DNA from: Pseudomonadota bacterium | Lineage (GTDB): Bacteria > Pseudomonadota > Gammaproteobacteria > Xanthomonadales > Rhodanobacteraceae | DNA: 42,957 nucleotides | Assembly: GCA_021781425.1 (NCBI GenBank) | Contig: JAJXWU010000232.1 | Span: forward strand, 1-42,957 | Direction of reading: 5' to 3' | Part shown: one piece after another, positions 33,846 through 42,957 of the stretch | Numbering within the stretch: position 1 is the first letter of the stretch | Layout of the letters: every line of letters starts with the position of its first letter | Made by a program: the position numbers and the translations under genes | The notes under the pieces: model-generated | Seen by the model: only the letters and a program-made list of their open reading frames with translations | What the model was told of the DNA's origin: nothing | The model's database searches: none

Positions 33846-35003
33846 CTATTTCACCGCATCGGCCTTCCAGTAATCGCGTACCACGATCGCGTGCAGCGCG
33901 GCCGTGAATTGGCGCGCATCGGCGAGTTTGAGGTGCGACCACTCCGGCGGATCGAAGCCGCTGAGTTCCGGGTAATCGGAAAAGTAGATACCGGGCACAC
34001 CGGTTTTGGCGAGCAGCACGTCCCAGGTTTTGGCACGCGGAAACACGCGATTGTCGAACGCCAGATACGGTCCGGCATCGGGCGGTCGCACGAACAGCAC
34101 CTGGACACGGCGGGCGCGCAGTTTGGCCAGCGCGTCCACCGCGCGCTGGATTTGCTTGTCGACGACCTTCGCCACTTTTTCCGGCGTGTCCATGTCCGGC
34201 GGTGGCGGGCCGTTCAGATGTTGTGCCCAGATGCTGCGTGCCAGATCGCGATACTGCGCATCGACTACCAATTTGTCCCACAGATGCGTGTTGCGATCAG
34301 CCTCGCTGACGCTGAGTTTGCGCACGTCGAGCCGGTTGGGCACACCCGGACGCGCGGGCCAGTCCTGGCGCTTGAGCACCTTGGCCAGCGCAAAATCCTC
34401 GTCGAAGAACGCGAACCAGGGTTCGATCAGCGTGCGCGACAACCAGTTGCCGACGCGCTGCGATGGCGTTTCCTTTTCATAGTACTTGAGTGCGTCGCCA
34501 CGATAGGCGAAGCCGCTGAAGAACAGATCCGGCGCCACGCCGATCAGCAGGCGCCCGGTGAATTTCGGATCGGCGGCCAGGTTCTCCATCGTCACCAATG
34601 GCGTCGTGCCTTCCAGCGCCAGCTGGATCGGCCGTTCGCCGTCGAGTTTTTGCCATACGTCCAGTTGCAGATCGAACAACATGCGCGAGGAGCCGATCAA
34701 CACGGTGGCATTGCCTTCGCCGTTGTCGATGCGCCGGCGCTGCTGTGCCCATTCCGCATTGCTGTTGTAGTAGTCGGGCACTGCGCCCCAGGCCCGCCAG
34801 TACCATTCCCAGGCGCCGATCAACACCGCGAACAGCACGCATGCGCCGAGCAGGATGCGGCCCCACGGTTGTGCCGGCACCTCGCGCAGCGGCACCGGTT
34901 GCGCCACGCCGGGACGGTCGGCCGCGGTGACGCACGCGTAATCGCCGCGCCGCAGGTAGCGCGCCTGATCTTCCGCTGACACTTCGCTGCGACGCATGTC
35001 CAT
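33846..35003 (-). CDS. SGNH-hydrolase-like partner of the MBOAT acyltransferase
   Basis: The 385-aa protein has one N-terminal transmembrane anchor at about 49-70 (GRILLGACVLFAVLIGAWEWYW) and a large extracytoplasmic domain. VLIGSSRMLFDLQLDVWQ resembles the SGNH block I GxS and EWSHLKLADARQFTAAL resembles the C-terminal block with catalytic His, as in DltD, AlgJ or AlgX-like partners of MBOAT enzymes. It starts 3 bases after the stop of the MBOAT gene, so they form one operon. It probably transfers or removes an acyl group on a cell-surface glycan in the periplasm. The polymer is unknown; no alginate or cellulose synthase gene is nearby. A second in-frame ATG lies two codons in. Confidence 0.8.
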   Translation of the reverse strand: MDMRRSEVSAEDQARYLRRGDYACVTAADRPGVAQPVPLREVPAQPWGRILLGACVLFAVLIGAWEWYWRAWGAVPDYYNSNAEWAQQRRRIDNGEGNATVLIGSSRMLFDLQLDVWQKLDGERPIQLALEGTTPLVTMENLAADPKFTGRLLIGVAPDLFFSGFAYRGDALKYYEKETPSQRVGNWLSRTLIEPWFAFFDEDFALAKVLKRQDWPARPGVPNRLDVRKLSVSEADRNTHLWDKLVVDAQYRDLARSIWAQHLNGPPPPDMDTPEKVAKVVDKQIQRAVDALAKLRARRVQVLFVRPPDAGPYLAFDNRVFPRAKTWDVLLAKTGVPGIYFSDYPELSGFDPPEWSHLKLADARQFTAALHAIVVRDYWKADAVK

Positions 35004-35006
35004 GGC

Positions 35007-36422
35007 TTAGAACTGGAAGTAGATGAAGGCCGCGCCGGAACCTTGCGTGGCGACGATGGCAAAGGCGAGCAGTGCCCACACGGCGGAAATTGCGGCAGGA
35101 TGCGCACGCGCGATCACCGACTCGAGCGTACGCGCGCGCATGAACCAGTGCGCCAGCACCAGGCCGCCGACGATGACGGCGACGCTGAGTAGGTAAAACG
35201 TCGACAAAATCGGCTTGGCCGTCGCGTTCGCGCCGAACATGCCGCCGAGCACGGTCCACGCCATGCCGAAGGTCTTGGCGCGGAAGAACACCCAGGTGAT
35301 GTTGACCAGCGCGTAGGTGAGCAGGCCCAGCGCGACGAGCGCGAGCGTGCCCGGCTGGTAGCCGGCAAAGCGCCGGCGCAGGAAACGTTCGACGGCGAGA
35401 TACACGCCATGCAATCCGCCCCAGACGACGAAGGTCCAGCTCGCACCATGCCACAGTCCGCCGAGCAGCATCGTCGTCATCAGCGCGGCCATGGTGCGGC
35501 GTTCGCCGTGGCGGTTGCCGCCGAGCGGGATGTACAGATAATCGCGCAGCCACGCCGACAGGGTGATGTGCCAGCGCCGCCAGAAATCGGAAAACCCGAC
35601 CGCCGCATACGGAAAACGAAAATTGTCCGGCATGGCGAAGCCCAGACACATCGCCGCGCCGATCGCCGTGGTGGAATAGCCGGCGAAGTCGCAGAAGATC
35701 TGGCCGCTGAAGGCCAGCGTCGCCGCCCAGGCATCCAGCGCGCCGGGAATCGCGTGCGCGTCATAGACGTGTTCGGCCACCGGCGCGAGCAAGCCATCGG
35801 CCAGCACGATCTTGTTGAACAGGCCCAGCGTCATCAGGGCGAGGCCGAAGCGCAACTGGTCGGCGTTCGCGCGGCGTGGCTGCTCGAACTGCGGCACCAG
35901 TTCGGTCGGGCGCATGATCGGTCCGGCGACCAGGTGGGGGAAGAAGGTAACGAACAGCGCATAGTCGAGGAAATTCTCCGCCGGTTCTGCGCGGCGCAGA
36001 TAGACGTCGAGCGTGTACGCCAGGGTGGCGAAGGTGTAGAACGAGATGCCGACCGGCAGCACGATGTCGTGTGGCGCCGGCTGGTAGGCCACGCCGGCCG
36101 CGTGCAGCAGCGTTGCGAAGTTATCGAGCAGGAACTGGCCGTACTTGAAGTAGCCGAGCATGCCGAGGTTGGCGATTACCGACAGCAGCATCCAGGCGTG
36201 CCGCGCGGATTCGCGTTTGGCCTTCACCAATCCCTGCGCCGCGTACCAGTCCACTACCGTGGACACCCACAGCAGGATCACGAACGGGGGATTCCACGCC
36301 GTGTAGAACAGGTAGCTGGCGATCAGCAGGTTGAGCTTGCGCACGCTCCAGCGCAACGGCAGGTTGTGTACAACCAGCACGAGCGCAAAGAACGCCACGA
36401 ATGTGAGCGAGTTGAAAACCAT
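35007..36422 (-). CDS. MBOAT-family O-acyltransferase (AlgI-like)
   Basis: The start is MVFNSLTFVAFFALVLVVHNLPLRW at 36422, with GGGGGAGG upstream, giving 471 aa. It has about a dozen helices. Family motifs: SYLFYTAWNPPFVILLWVSTVVDW near the N-terminus, LPVGISFYTFATLAYTLDVY, FFPHLVAGPIMRP, FSGQIFCDFAGYSTTAIGAAMCLGF, FRFPYAAVGFSDFWRRWHITLSAWLRDYLYIPLGGNRHG and LLGGLWHGASWTFVVWGGLHG with the catalytic His. Such proteins move acetyl or acyl groups across the membrane to exported polysaccharides. The partner gene follows at once. It diverges from the indolepyruvate oxidoreductase gene by 122 bases. Confidence 0.94.
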   Translation of the reverse strand: MVFNSLTFVAFFALVLVVHNLPLRWSVRKLNLLIASYLFYTAWNPPFVILLWVSTVVDWYAAQGLVKAKRESARHAWMLLSVIANLGMLGYFKYGQFLLDNFATLLHAAGVAYQPAPHDIVLPVGISFYTFATLAYTLDVYLRRAEPAENFLDYALFVTFFPHLVAGPIMRPTELVPQFEQPRRANADQLRFGLALMTLGLFNKIVLADGLLAPVAEHVYDAHAIPGALDAWAATLAFSGQIFCDFAGYSTTAIGAAMCLGFAMPDNFRFPYAAVGFSDFWRRWHITLSAWLRDYLYIPLGGNRHGERRTMAALMTTMLLGGLWHGASWTFVVWGGLHGVYLAVERFLRRRFAGYQPGTLALVALGLLTYALVNITWVFFRAKTFGMAWTVLGGMFGANATAKPILSTFYLLSVAVIVGGLVLAHWFMRARTLESVIARAHPAAISAVWALLAFAIVATQGSGAAFIYFQF

Positions 36423-36544
36423 TCCCCGGCCTCCCCCGAGAAAGGTCAACGCGGCGCATCATACAAGGTCTTGGACGCGCCGCCACGGGCGGCGGGGAGG
36501 CGACTGGTAGAATGGACGTCCGCCCGCCATCTCCCGGCTCCGTC

Positions 36545-39500
36545 ATGTCCGTCCCCGCTGCCAAGATCGATTTCGACTACACCCTCGAGCACAAGTACAC
36601 GCGCGAACGCGGCCGGGTTTACCTGTCCGGTGTGCAGGCATTGGTGCGGCTGCCTCTGATGCAGCAGATGCGCGATCGCGCCGCCGGCTTGACCACAGCG
36701 GGATTCATCTCCGGCTACCGCGGCTCGCCATTGGGTGGTTTCGATCTGGAATTGTGGAAGGCGAAGAAGCATCTCGCTGCTGCCAGCATCGAATTTCAGC
36801 CGGGCCTGAACGAGGACCTCGGCGCGACCATGGTCTGGGGCACCCAGCAGGCCAATCTTTTCCCTGGCGCCAGGTACGACGGCGTATTTTCGATGTGGTA
36901 CGGCAAAGGCCCCGGGGTCGATCGTTGCGGCGACGTGTTCAAGCATGGCAACGCGGCCGGCACATCGAAGAATGGCGGCGTGCTTGCGCTCGCCGCAGAC
37001 GACCATGCTTGCCGCTCGTCCACCTTGCCGCACGGCTCGGAACTCGAATTCGTCAGCGCGATGATGCCGATACTCAATCCTGCCGGCGTACAGGATATTC
37101 TGGACATGGGCCTGCTCGGCTGGGCGATGAGCCGTTTCACGGGGCGCTGGGTCGGATTCAAGACGATCGCCGAGACGGTCGAGTCCTCGGCCAGCGTCAA
37201 CGTCAATCCGCATCAGTTGGACATCGTGCTGCCGCAGGATTTCGAGTTGCCGCCGGGTGGGCTGAACATCCGCTGGCCCGATCCACCGCTGGATCAGGAA
37301 ATGCGTCTGCACCAGTACGCGGTGAAAGCCGCATGTGCGTTCGCACGCGCGAACAAGCTCGACCGCGTGGTGCTCGATTCGCCGCAAGCGCGGCTCGGCA
37401 TCGTCACCACCGGCAAGAGTTATCTCGATGTCTTGCAGGCGCTGGAATACCTCGGCATCAACGAGCGTGACGCGCGCGAGATCGGCATTCGCGTGTACAA
37501 GGTCGGCATGACCTGGCCGCTGGAGCCGATCGGCATCCGCGAGTTCGCGCGCGGTCTCGAAGACATCATCGTGGTCGAGGAGAAGCGTTCCTTCCTCGAA
37601 TCGCAGATGAAGGAATACATGTTCAATTGGGACGTACGTCCGCACATCGTCGGCAAGTACGACGAGGACGGCAACTGGATATTGCCGAGCACGAACGAAT
37701 TGACGCCGGCGATGATCGCGCTGGTCGTCGCCAAGCGCTTGTCGCGCTTCTTCAGCAGCGAGGCGATGACCGCGCGCGTGGCCTGGATAGCCGCGAAAGA
37801 ACACGAACTGACGCTACCGCGAGCGAATTTTCCGCGCGTGCCGCACTACTGCTCCGGCTGCCCGCACAACACGTCGACCAATGTTCCGGAAGATTCGCGC
37901 GCGCTCGGCGGCATCGGCTGCCACTACATGGTGACGTGGATGGACCGGCGCACCGACACCTTCACCCAGATGGGCGGCGAGGGCGCGACCTGGTGCGGGC
38001 AGGCGCCGTTCACCGCAACCAAGCACGTCTTCCAGAATCTCGGCGACGGCACGTATTTCCATTCCGGCTCGCTCGCGATCCGGCAGGCGGTCGCGGCCGG
38101 CGTCAACATCACCTACAAGATTCTGTACAACGATGCGGTAGCGATGACCGGCGGCCAGCCGGTGGACGGCAAGCTGTCCGTGCCGGCCATCGCGCATCAG
38201 GTGCGCAGCGAGGGCGTTGCGACCATCGTCGTGATGGGCGACGACATCGAGAAATGGTCGGATGCGGCCATCTTCCCGGCCGATGTCGAATTCATCCATC
38301 GCGACGAACTCGACGCCGTGCAGAAACGCCTGCGCGAAGTCGAGGGTGTGTCCGTGCTGATCTACGACCAGACCTGCGCCACCGAAAAACGCCGCCGGCG
38401 CAAGCGCGGCAAGATGGCCGATCCGAACAAGCGCGTGTTCATCAACTCGCTGGTGTGCGAGGGCTGCGGCGACTGCGGCAAGGAATCGTTTTGTGTCTCG
38501 GTACTGCCGAAGGAAACCGAGTACGGACGCAAGCGCGAAATCGACCAGTCGAGCTGCAACAAGGATTTCTCCTGCGTGAAGGGGTTTTGCCCAAGTTTCG
38601 TCACCGTGCACGGCGGCGGGCTGAAGAAACGCAAGCCCGGTGGCAGCAAAGTGGATTTTTCCACAATTCCGCAAGCGCAATTCGCGAGTGATTTGTCCAA
38701 GCCCTGGAACATCCTCGTCACCGGCATTGGCGGCACCGGCGTCGTCACCATCGGCGCGCTGATCGGCATGGCCGCGCACCTGGAAGGCAAGGGCAGCACC
38801 GTGCTCGACCAGACCGGTCTCGCGCAAAAAGGCGGTGCGGTGACCTGCCATCTGCGCATCGCGAAATCGCCGGCGGATATTCACGCCGTGCGCATCGCCG
38901 CCGGCGAGGCCGATGCCGTGCTCGGCTGCGACATGGTCGTGGTCAACGACTACTGGTCACTGTCGAAGATTCGCGCCGGCCGCTCGCGCGTCGTGCTCAA
39001 TTCGTACGAAGCGATGCCCGGCAGTTTCACCATGAAGCCGGACATGCAGTTCCCGGCGAACGGCATCGTCGATGCGGTCAAGACCGCGCTCGGCGGTGCC
39101 TTGCCCGACATCGTCGACGCCACCGACTTCGCCGTCAAACTGCTCGGCGATTCGATCGGCGCCAATCTTTTCATGCTCGGCTACGCCTGGCAGAAAGGCT
39201 GGGTGCCGTTATCGCTCGAAGCGTTGATGCGCGCGGTGGAACTCAACGGCGCCGCGGTGGAAATGAACAAGACCGCATTCAACTGGGGCCGCATGGCCGC
39301 GCACGATATCGCACGCGTGCGTGATGCTGCCGGCGGCGTGATGGAGAAGAATGCTGACACAATCATGCCGCTGGACGATTCGCGTCTGAGCACCACGCTC
39401 GACGAACGCGTCGCCCGTCGCATCATTTTTCTCACCGACTACCAGAACGCCGCCTACGCAGCGAAATACAAGGCTCTCGTCGACAAGGCGCGCAGTACGG

Positions 39501-40048
39501 AAGCCGCCAAAGTTCCGGGCTCGAGCGCCCTCGCTGAAGCCGTGGCGCGCTATGCGTTCAAGCTGATGGCCTACAAGGACGAATACGAAGTCGCACGCCT
39601 GTACACCGCGGGCGATTTCGAAAAGCGCATCCGTGAACAGTTCGACGGCGATTTCAAACTGCATTTCCACCTGGCACCGCCGCTGCTCGCGCGTCGCGAT
39701 TCGGAGGGAAAACTGCGCAAGGGCGAATACGGCGGGTGGGTGTTTGCTGCGTTCCGGCTACTGGCAAAACTGCGTGGACTGCGTGGCAGTGCGTTCGATA
39801 TTTTCGGCTACACGGCCGAGCGCAAGCATGAGCGCGCGCTGATCGGCGAATACTTCACCACCGTCGATGAGTTGCTGGCGAAACTGGATCGCGACAATCT
39901 CGGATTGGCAGTTGATATCGCCAGCGTGCCCGAACACATCCGCGGCTACGGCCACATCAAGCACGCGCATCTGGACAAGGCGCGGACGCGTCGTGAACAA
40001 TTGCTTGGCGCTTGGCGCAATCCTCAGGGCGCGCGGGTTGCGGCATAA
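36545..40048 (+). CDS. Fused indolepyruvate ferredoxin oxidoreductase (alpha+beta subunits)
   Basis: Cytoplasmic TPP/Fe-S enzyme that oxidatively decarboxylates aryl-pyruvates (from Trp, Phe, Tyr) to acyl-CoA with reduction of ferredoxin. MSVPAAKIDFDYTLEHKYT at 36545 is the likelier start (1167 aa); an ATG 11 codons earlier is possible. The N-terminal pyrimidine-like domain has GFISGYRGSPLGGFD. A Cys motif CSGCPHN lies at 436-439. The TPP domain (about 450-600) has GGEGATWCGQAPF and ILYNDAVAMTGGQ. A Cys-rich region (638, 641, 644, 650 and 671, 677, 682) should hold Fe-S clusters. The C-terminal gamma-like domain starts about 720 with VTGIGGTGVVTIGALIG. The fused 1100-1200-residue form is known from aerobic Proteobacteria. 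Confidence 0.94.
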   Translation: MSVPAAKIDFDYTLEHKYTRERGRVYLSGVQALVRLPLMQQMRDRAAGLTTAGFISGYRGSPLGGFDLELWKAKKHLAAASIEFQPGLNEDLGATMVWGTQQANLFPGARYDGVFSMWYGKGPGVDRCGDVFKHGNAAGTSKNGGVLALAADDHACRSSTLPHGSELEFVSAMMPILNPAGVQDILDMGLLGWAMSRFTGRWVGFKTIAETVESSASVNVNPHQLDIVLPQDFELPPGGLNIRWPDPPLDQEMRLHQYAVKAACAFARANKLDRVVLDSPQARLGIVTTGKSYLDVLQALEYLGINERDAREIGIRVYKVGMTWPLEPIGIREFARGLEDIIVVEEKRSFLESQMKEYMFNWDVRPHIVGKYDEDGNWILPSTNELTPAMIALVVAKRLSRFFSSEAMTARVAWIAAKEHELTLPRANFPRVPHYCSGCPHNTSTNVPEDSRALGGIGCHYMVTWMDRRTDTFTQMGGEGATWCGQAPFTATKHVFQNLGDGTYFHSGSLAIRQAVAAGVNITYKILYNDAVAMTGGQPVDGKLSVPAIAHQVRSEGVATIVVMGDDIEKWSDAAIFPADVEFIHRDELDAVQKRLREVEGVSVLIYDQTCATEKRRRRKRGKMADPNKRVFINSLVCEGCGDCGKESFCVSVLPKETEYGRKREIDQSSCNKDFSCVKGFCPSFVTVHGGGLKKRKPGGSKVDFSTIPQAQFASDLSKPWNILVTGIGGTGVVTIGALIGMAAHLEGKGSTVLDQTGLAQKGGAVTCHLRIAKSPADIHAVRIAAGEADAVLGCDMVVVNDYWSLSKIRAGRSRVVLNSYEAMPGSFTMKPDMQFPANGIVDAVKTALGGALPDIVDATDFAVKLLGDSIGANLFMLGYAWQKGWVPLSLEALMRAVELNGAAVEMNKTAFNWGRMAAHDIARVRDAAGGVMEKNADTIMPLDDSRLSTTLDERVARRIIFLTDYQNAAYAAKYKALVDKARSTEAAKVPGSSALAEAVARYAFKLMAYKDEYEVARLYTAGDFEKRIREQFDGDFKLHFHLAPPLLARRDSEGKLRKGEYGGWVFAAFRLLAKLRGLRGSAFDIFGYTAERKHERALIGEYFTTVDELLAKLDRDNLGLAVDIASVPEHIRGYGHIKHAHLDKARTRREQLLGAWRNPQGARVAA

Positions 40049-40173
40049 GTGCGATGCGCTTTCCGGCAAGTTTCGATGCGCCCTCGGGCAAAACATCCGA
40101 CATAACGGAAGGTACGGGTGCGGCTACGCTGCTATCCCGGTTCGACGACCACCCTTCCGGTACGGGCATCGCG

Positions 40174-41637
40174 ATGTCACGCCATGCGTTCACGCCGCGC
40201 ATGGTGCCGTGCCCGTGCGGGAGCGGGAAGCGTTTCAAGCATTGCTGCGGATTGCTCAAGCGTGCGTATCGCGGCACCAGCGGTAGTTTCGAGACTTCCG
40301 CGGACGCGCAGATTCAGCGGCTCAACAGCGCCATCGAGCATATGCGGCGCGGCGAGGGGTCGAAAGCGGAGGCGGTGTTGAGACCGCTGCGTGCCGGTGC
40401 GGTCGCCGCGAGCGAGATTGCGCTGGTCGCCGGCGAGATTTGCGTCGATCTGCATCTGTTGACCGAGGCCACGGCGTTTCTGGACCGCGCCCTTGTGCTG
40501 GATCCGGAAAATCCGCAGATTCGAATCGCGCGTGGGGAGTGCCACCGGCTCGTCGGGCGAACGCAAGCGTGGCGCAGTGCAGCCGACGGATTGCGCGAAC
40601 AACTCGAGCGTCTGCAACGGCGTGCGCTGGTGCGGCAGCGGCCGCCCGGTTCCAGCAGTCATGTGCATATCGTGTGCAAGCTCGACACCATCGGCGGCAC
40701 GGAGCGGCGCGCATTGAATCTCTACCGCTGCCTGTCGTGCCATGTGCCGGTCACGCTGTGGTCCACCGTACCGGTCGCAGCGGAGGCCGCGGCCGAGGCG
40801 CCGGTGCGGCTGATCAGCGCCGACGCCGTTCCCGATGGCGGCACGCTGGCGTTGATCGGAACCTACTTTGAATGCGCCGGCTGGCTGGAGTCCTCGGCGT
40901 TCGACCGCGTCGCGATCTGCCACAACCTCGCCGAACAGCACGCCAATCTGGGACGATTACTGGCTCGTCTGGAAGCCAGCGACTCGCGACCGCGCGTCGA
41001 TCTGGTCTTTCCATCGCGCTTTTTCCACGCCCTGACCGGCTTGCCCGGCACGGTGGAGTATTCGCCGGTCGATACGGAAGCGTTTCGTCGGCGTCGCCCG
41101 CGGCCGGATTCGCACCAGCAATTGCGCGTGGGCCGGCACGGGCGCGCCTATCCCTACAAGTTCCACCCCAACGACCCGGCGTTTTTCCGCGGTCTGCTCG
41201 CGCGCGGATACAGCGTGCGCATTCTTGGCGGCGGCATCATCGCCTCGGCGTTCGCGGACGCAGTACCGATGCCGGATCTGCTCGACGTCGGCACGCTCGG
41301 CGCAGCGGAATTTCTCGAGACCCTGGACGTGTTCGTTTACCGCAAGCACCCGCAATGGATCGAAACCGGCGGCACGGTGATTCTCGAGGCGATGGCGATG
41401 GCGTTGCCGGTCGTCGTTTTCGCCGAAGGCTGCGGCTACGCTGAACTCGTGATCGACGGCGTCAACGGTTTCCTGGTACACGATGAAGCGCAGGCCGATG
41501 CCTGCATTGACCGTCTGCGCGACAATTCCGCCCTGCGCGCACGCATCGGCCACGCCGCGCGCGCGAGCATCGTGGATCTGATGCGGCGCCAGGAAGCGGA
41601 CATCGTCCGCTTCTATCTGGATCGGGTCGCGGGGTAA
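40174..41637 (+). CDS. SEC-C motif / TPR / GT-B glycosyltransferase fusion
   Basis: The start is MSRHAFTPRMVPCPCGSGKRFKHCCG at 40174 (487 aa); the ORF track reaches 40012, inside the preceding gene, and ATG 40054 is an alternative. Residues 13-25 are a SEC-C zinc motif (CPCGSG..KHCC), as at the end of SecA. Residues about 45-140 look like two or three TPR-type helical pairs (AEAVLRPLRAGAVAASEIALVAGEICVDLHLLTEATAFLDRALVLDPENP). From about 155 a GT-B glycosyltransferase follows: VHIVCKLDTIGGTERRALNLY, FPSRFFHALTGLPG and the GT4-type EX7E in IETGGTVILEAMAMALPVVVFAEGCGYAELVIDGVNGFLV. There is no membrane segment. The acceptor may be a glycan or a protein. A family of this architecture is not one I can name. 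Confidence 0.85.
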   Translation: MSRHAFTPRMVPCPCGSGKRFKHCCGLLKRAYRGTSGSFETSADAQIQRLNSAIEHMRRGEGSKAEAVLRPLRAGAVAASEIALVAGEICVDLHLLTEATAFLDRALVLDPENPQIRIARGECHRLVGRTQAWRSAADGLREQLERLQRRALVRQRPPGSSSHVHIVCKLDTIGGTERRALNLYRCLSCHVPVTLWSTVPVAAEAAAEAPVRLISADAVPDGGTLALIGTYFECAGWLESSAFDRVAICHNLAEQHANLGRLLARLEASDSRPRVDLVFPSRFFHALTGLPGTVEYSPVDTEAFRRRRPRPDSHQQLRVGRHGRAYPYKFHPNDPAFFRGLLARGYSVRILGGGIIASAFADAVPMPDLLDVGTLGAAEFLETLDVFVYRKHPQWIETGGTVILEAMAMALPVVVFAEGCGYAELVIDGVNGFLVHDEAQADACIDRLRDNSALRARIGHAARASIVDLMRRQEADIVRFYLDRVAG

Positions 41638-41651
41638 CGCGCGGTTGCGCC

Positions 41652-42957
41652 TCAGCGCAAGCCGAACAGCTTCATCGCATCCGCGCGCAATTCCTTCTGA
41701 CTGTCCGGCCGCGCGTAGAACATGTGGCCGCCTGCATACTCCCTGACCTGCACGCGGTCGCCCATCGCCGGCATCTGGTCGACAATCAGCACCGAGGCCA
41801 TGAACGGGCAGGACAGATCGTCCCAGCCGTGCGCGATCAGCACGCGCAAGCCGGGATCGTTTGCCACCGCCTCGCGCAACTGCTTCACCGAGCCCTGCTG
41901 CGCATCGTTGTCCTCGTGCCACATCCGGTTCACCGCGTAGCTGAGCGCGTTGTAGCGCGCGTCGATCTTCCAGCCGACGACGCGGGTGACGAAATCGACC
42001 ATCGCCGTGGTGGTCGGCGCGATGATGCCGTTGAGGATGGGATCGCCGGTCATCTGGTGCGGCGCAAACGGAAACGGATCCCAGGCGGTGACGTTGGAAT
42101 CGTAGCGGCTGCCGAGCTTGCCTTCGGCGCGGTAGATCTCGCGCAAATAAGCCTGGGTCTCGATGCGACCGCCGGAACGCTTCACGAACACGGGATCCAG
42201 GCCCGTGAGTTCCGTGACCTTGGCGATCATCGCGTCGGTCGCGGCAGGGTCGCTGCGACCCTGCATCAGGGTTTGCGCATATGTCGTGCGCGTGTAGTCG
42301 ACGATCGGTGCCATCGCCGCGGCGCTGAGCTTGTGCTGGCGTTCGAGATTGGCCGCGGCGATCGAGGGCAGGGTCAGCATCCACGGCAGCGGCGAGACAT
42401 TGCCGTCGGCGGAGGCGGCAGGATCGAGATACGGCGAGAGCAACGCCACGCCGTTCATCGCCACGCCGAGCTGGGTTTGCAGATACTCGGTGATGCGCGG
42501 ACCGCGAAAACCGCCGTAACTTTCGCCGACCAGGTACTTGCGCGATTGCAGGCGATCGTTCTTCACCAGCCAGTCGTAGATGATGCGCGACAGATAATGG
42601 ATGTCGCTGTTGGTGCTGTAGAAATCCGTGGTGGTCTGCTTGTTGTCCACGAGAGAGCGGCTGAAGCCGGTGCCGACCGGATCGATGAAGACGAGGTCGG
42701 TGAAACCCAGCCAGGTGCCGGGATTGTCGTGCAACGTGGCCGGATCGGAAGGGTTGTCGCCTTCCTCGCCGAAGCGCACTTTCTTCGGGCCGATCGCGCC
42801 GAAGTTCAGATACACGGACGAGGCGCCGGGGCCGCCATTCAGCGCGAACGTGACCGGACGATCCCTGCCATCCATCGTGTAGGCCGTGAACACGACCTCG
42901 GCGATCTTCTTGCCCTTGCCGTCGCGCACCGGCAACGAGCCGACCGTGGCGGTGTAA
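41652..42957 (-). CDS. S10 serine carboxypeptidase-like protein (5' end outside window)
   Basis: The frame stays open to the right edge (YTATVGSLPVRDGKGKKIAEVVFTAYT), so the N-terminus with any signal peptide is missing; the TTG at 42935 offered by the ORF track is not the real start. About 434 aa are visible. Peptidase S10 motifs: FALNGGPGASSVYLNFGAIGP (oxyanion region), FIDPVGTGFSR, nucleophile YLVGESYGGFRGPRI, Asp in LIAHGWDDLSCPF and His in YAGGHMFYARPDSQ, with the chain ending RADAMKLFGLR. Bacterial members are usually periplasmic and remove C-terminal residues from peptides. It converges with the glycosyltransferase gene, leaving 14 bases between stops. Confidence 0.92.
   Translation of the reverse strand, partial: YTATVGSLPVRDGKGKKIAEVVFTAYTMDGRDRPVTFALNGGPGASSVYLNFGAIGPKKVRFGEEGDNPSDPATLHDNPGTWLGFTDLVFIDPVGTGFSRSLVDNKQTTTDFYSTNSDIHYLSRIIYDWLVKNDRLQSRKYLVGESYGGFRGPRITEYLQTQLGVAMNGVALLSPYLDPAASADGNVSPLPWMLTLPSIAAANLERQHKLSAAAMAPIVDYTRTTYAQTLMQGRSDPAATDAMIAKVTELTGLDPVFVKRSGGRIETQAYLREIYRAEGKLGSRYDSNVTAWDPFPFAPHQMTGDPILNGIIAPTTTAMVDFVTRVVGWKIDARYNALSYAVNRMWHEDNDAQQGSVKQLREAVANDPGLRVLIAHGWDDLSCPFMASVLIVDQMPAMGDRVQVREYAGGHMFYARPDSQKELRADAMKLFGLR

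Overview
The window reads as an ordinary chromosomal segment from a GC-rich gammaproteobacterium. My best guess is the Xanthomonadales/Lysobacterales, perhaps the Rhodanobacteraceae. This is inferred from family resemblance and gene order: icd close to rluE, ubiK-comM beside a P-II gene, yadG-yadH, a fused indolepyruvate oxidoreductase, and secreted proteins ending in a DRI(F/Y)x(N/D)G(F/L) tail. I saw no rRNA, tRNA, CRISPR array, transposase, integrase or phage gene.

Layout. 1-3216: the tail of a probable RND adaptor and a complete HAE1 RND drug pump. 3315-4505 (-): a secreted choice-of-anchor Q beta-helix protein. 4645-8522 (+): NADP-isocitrate dehydrogenase, a lipoprotein with a methyltransferase-like domain, rluE and an EamA transporter. 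8519-13247 (-): hrpB followed by a MotA/TolQ-like and MotB/OmpA-like pair that looks like a proton-driven motor of unknown job. 13303-14496 (-): a secreted protein, divergent from tatD (14615-15418). 15415-17260 (-): the yadG-yadH ABC exporter, divergent from a ferredoxin-NADP reductase-like flavoprotein (17436-18179).

18258-26867 is a signalling block. It holds a membrane PAS-containing histidine kinase, a truncated receiver gene, a large REC-GAF-GGDEF-EAL-REC protein, a soluble NtrB-like kinase, a secreted FG-GAP protein and a FixJ/NarL-type regulator. Residue inspection suggests that the large protein is a c-di-GMP phosphodiesterase with a degenerate cyclase domain.

27075-31411 (+) looks like one operon: a small membrane protein, a translationally coupled XRE regulator, a secreted or membrane-anchored alpha/beta-hydrolase peptidase, and a NatA/NatB-type ABC exporter. 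A sigma70-like promoter and a perfect 18-bp palindrome just upstream make autorepression by the XRE protein likely.

31542-33837 holds comM and ubiK (-) divergent from a P-II gene (+). 33846-36422 (-) is an MBOAT O-acyltransferase with its SGNH-like partner. 36545-40048 (+) is the fused indolepyruvate ferredoxin oxidoreductase. 40174-41637 (+) is an unusual SEC-C/TPR/glycosyltransferase fusion. An S10 serine carboxypeptidase-like gene (-) runs off the right edge.

No complete unknown defence or mobile system is evident. The items most worth following up are the hrpB-linked motor pair, the XRE-controlled peptidase/ABC operon with its operator, the SEC-C glycosyltransferase, and the rewired c-di-GMP block with its broken receiver gene. 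Residue numbers are counted from the starts chosen here and are approximate where so stated.
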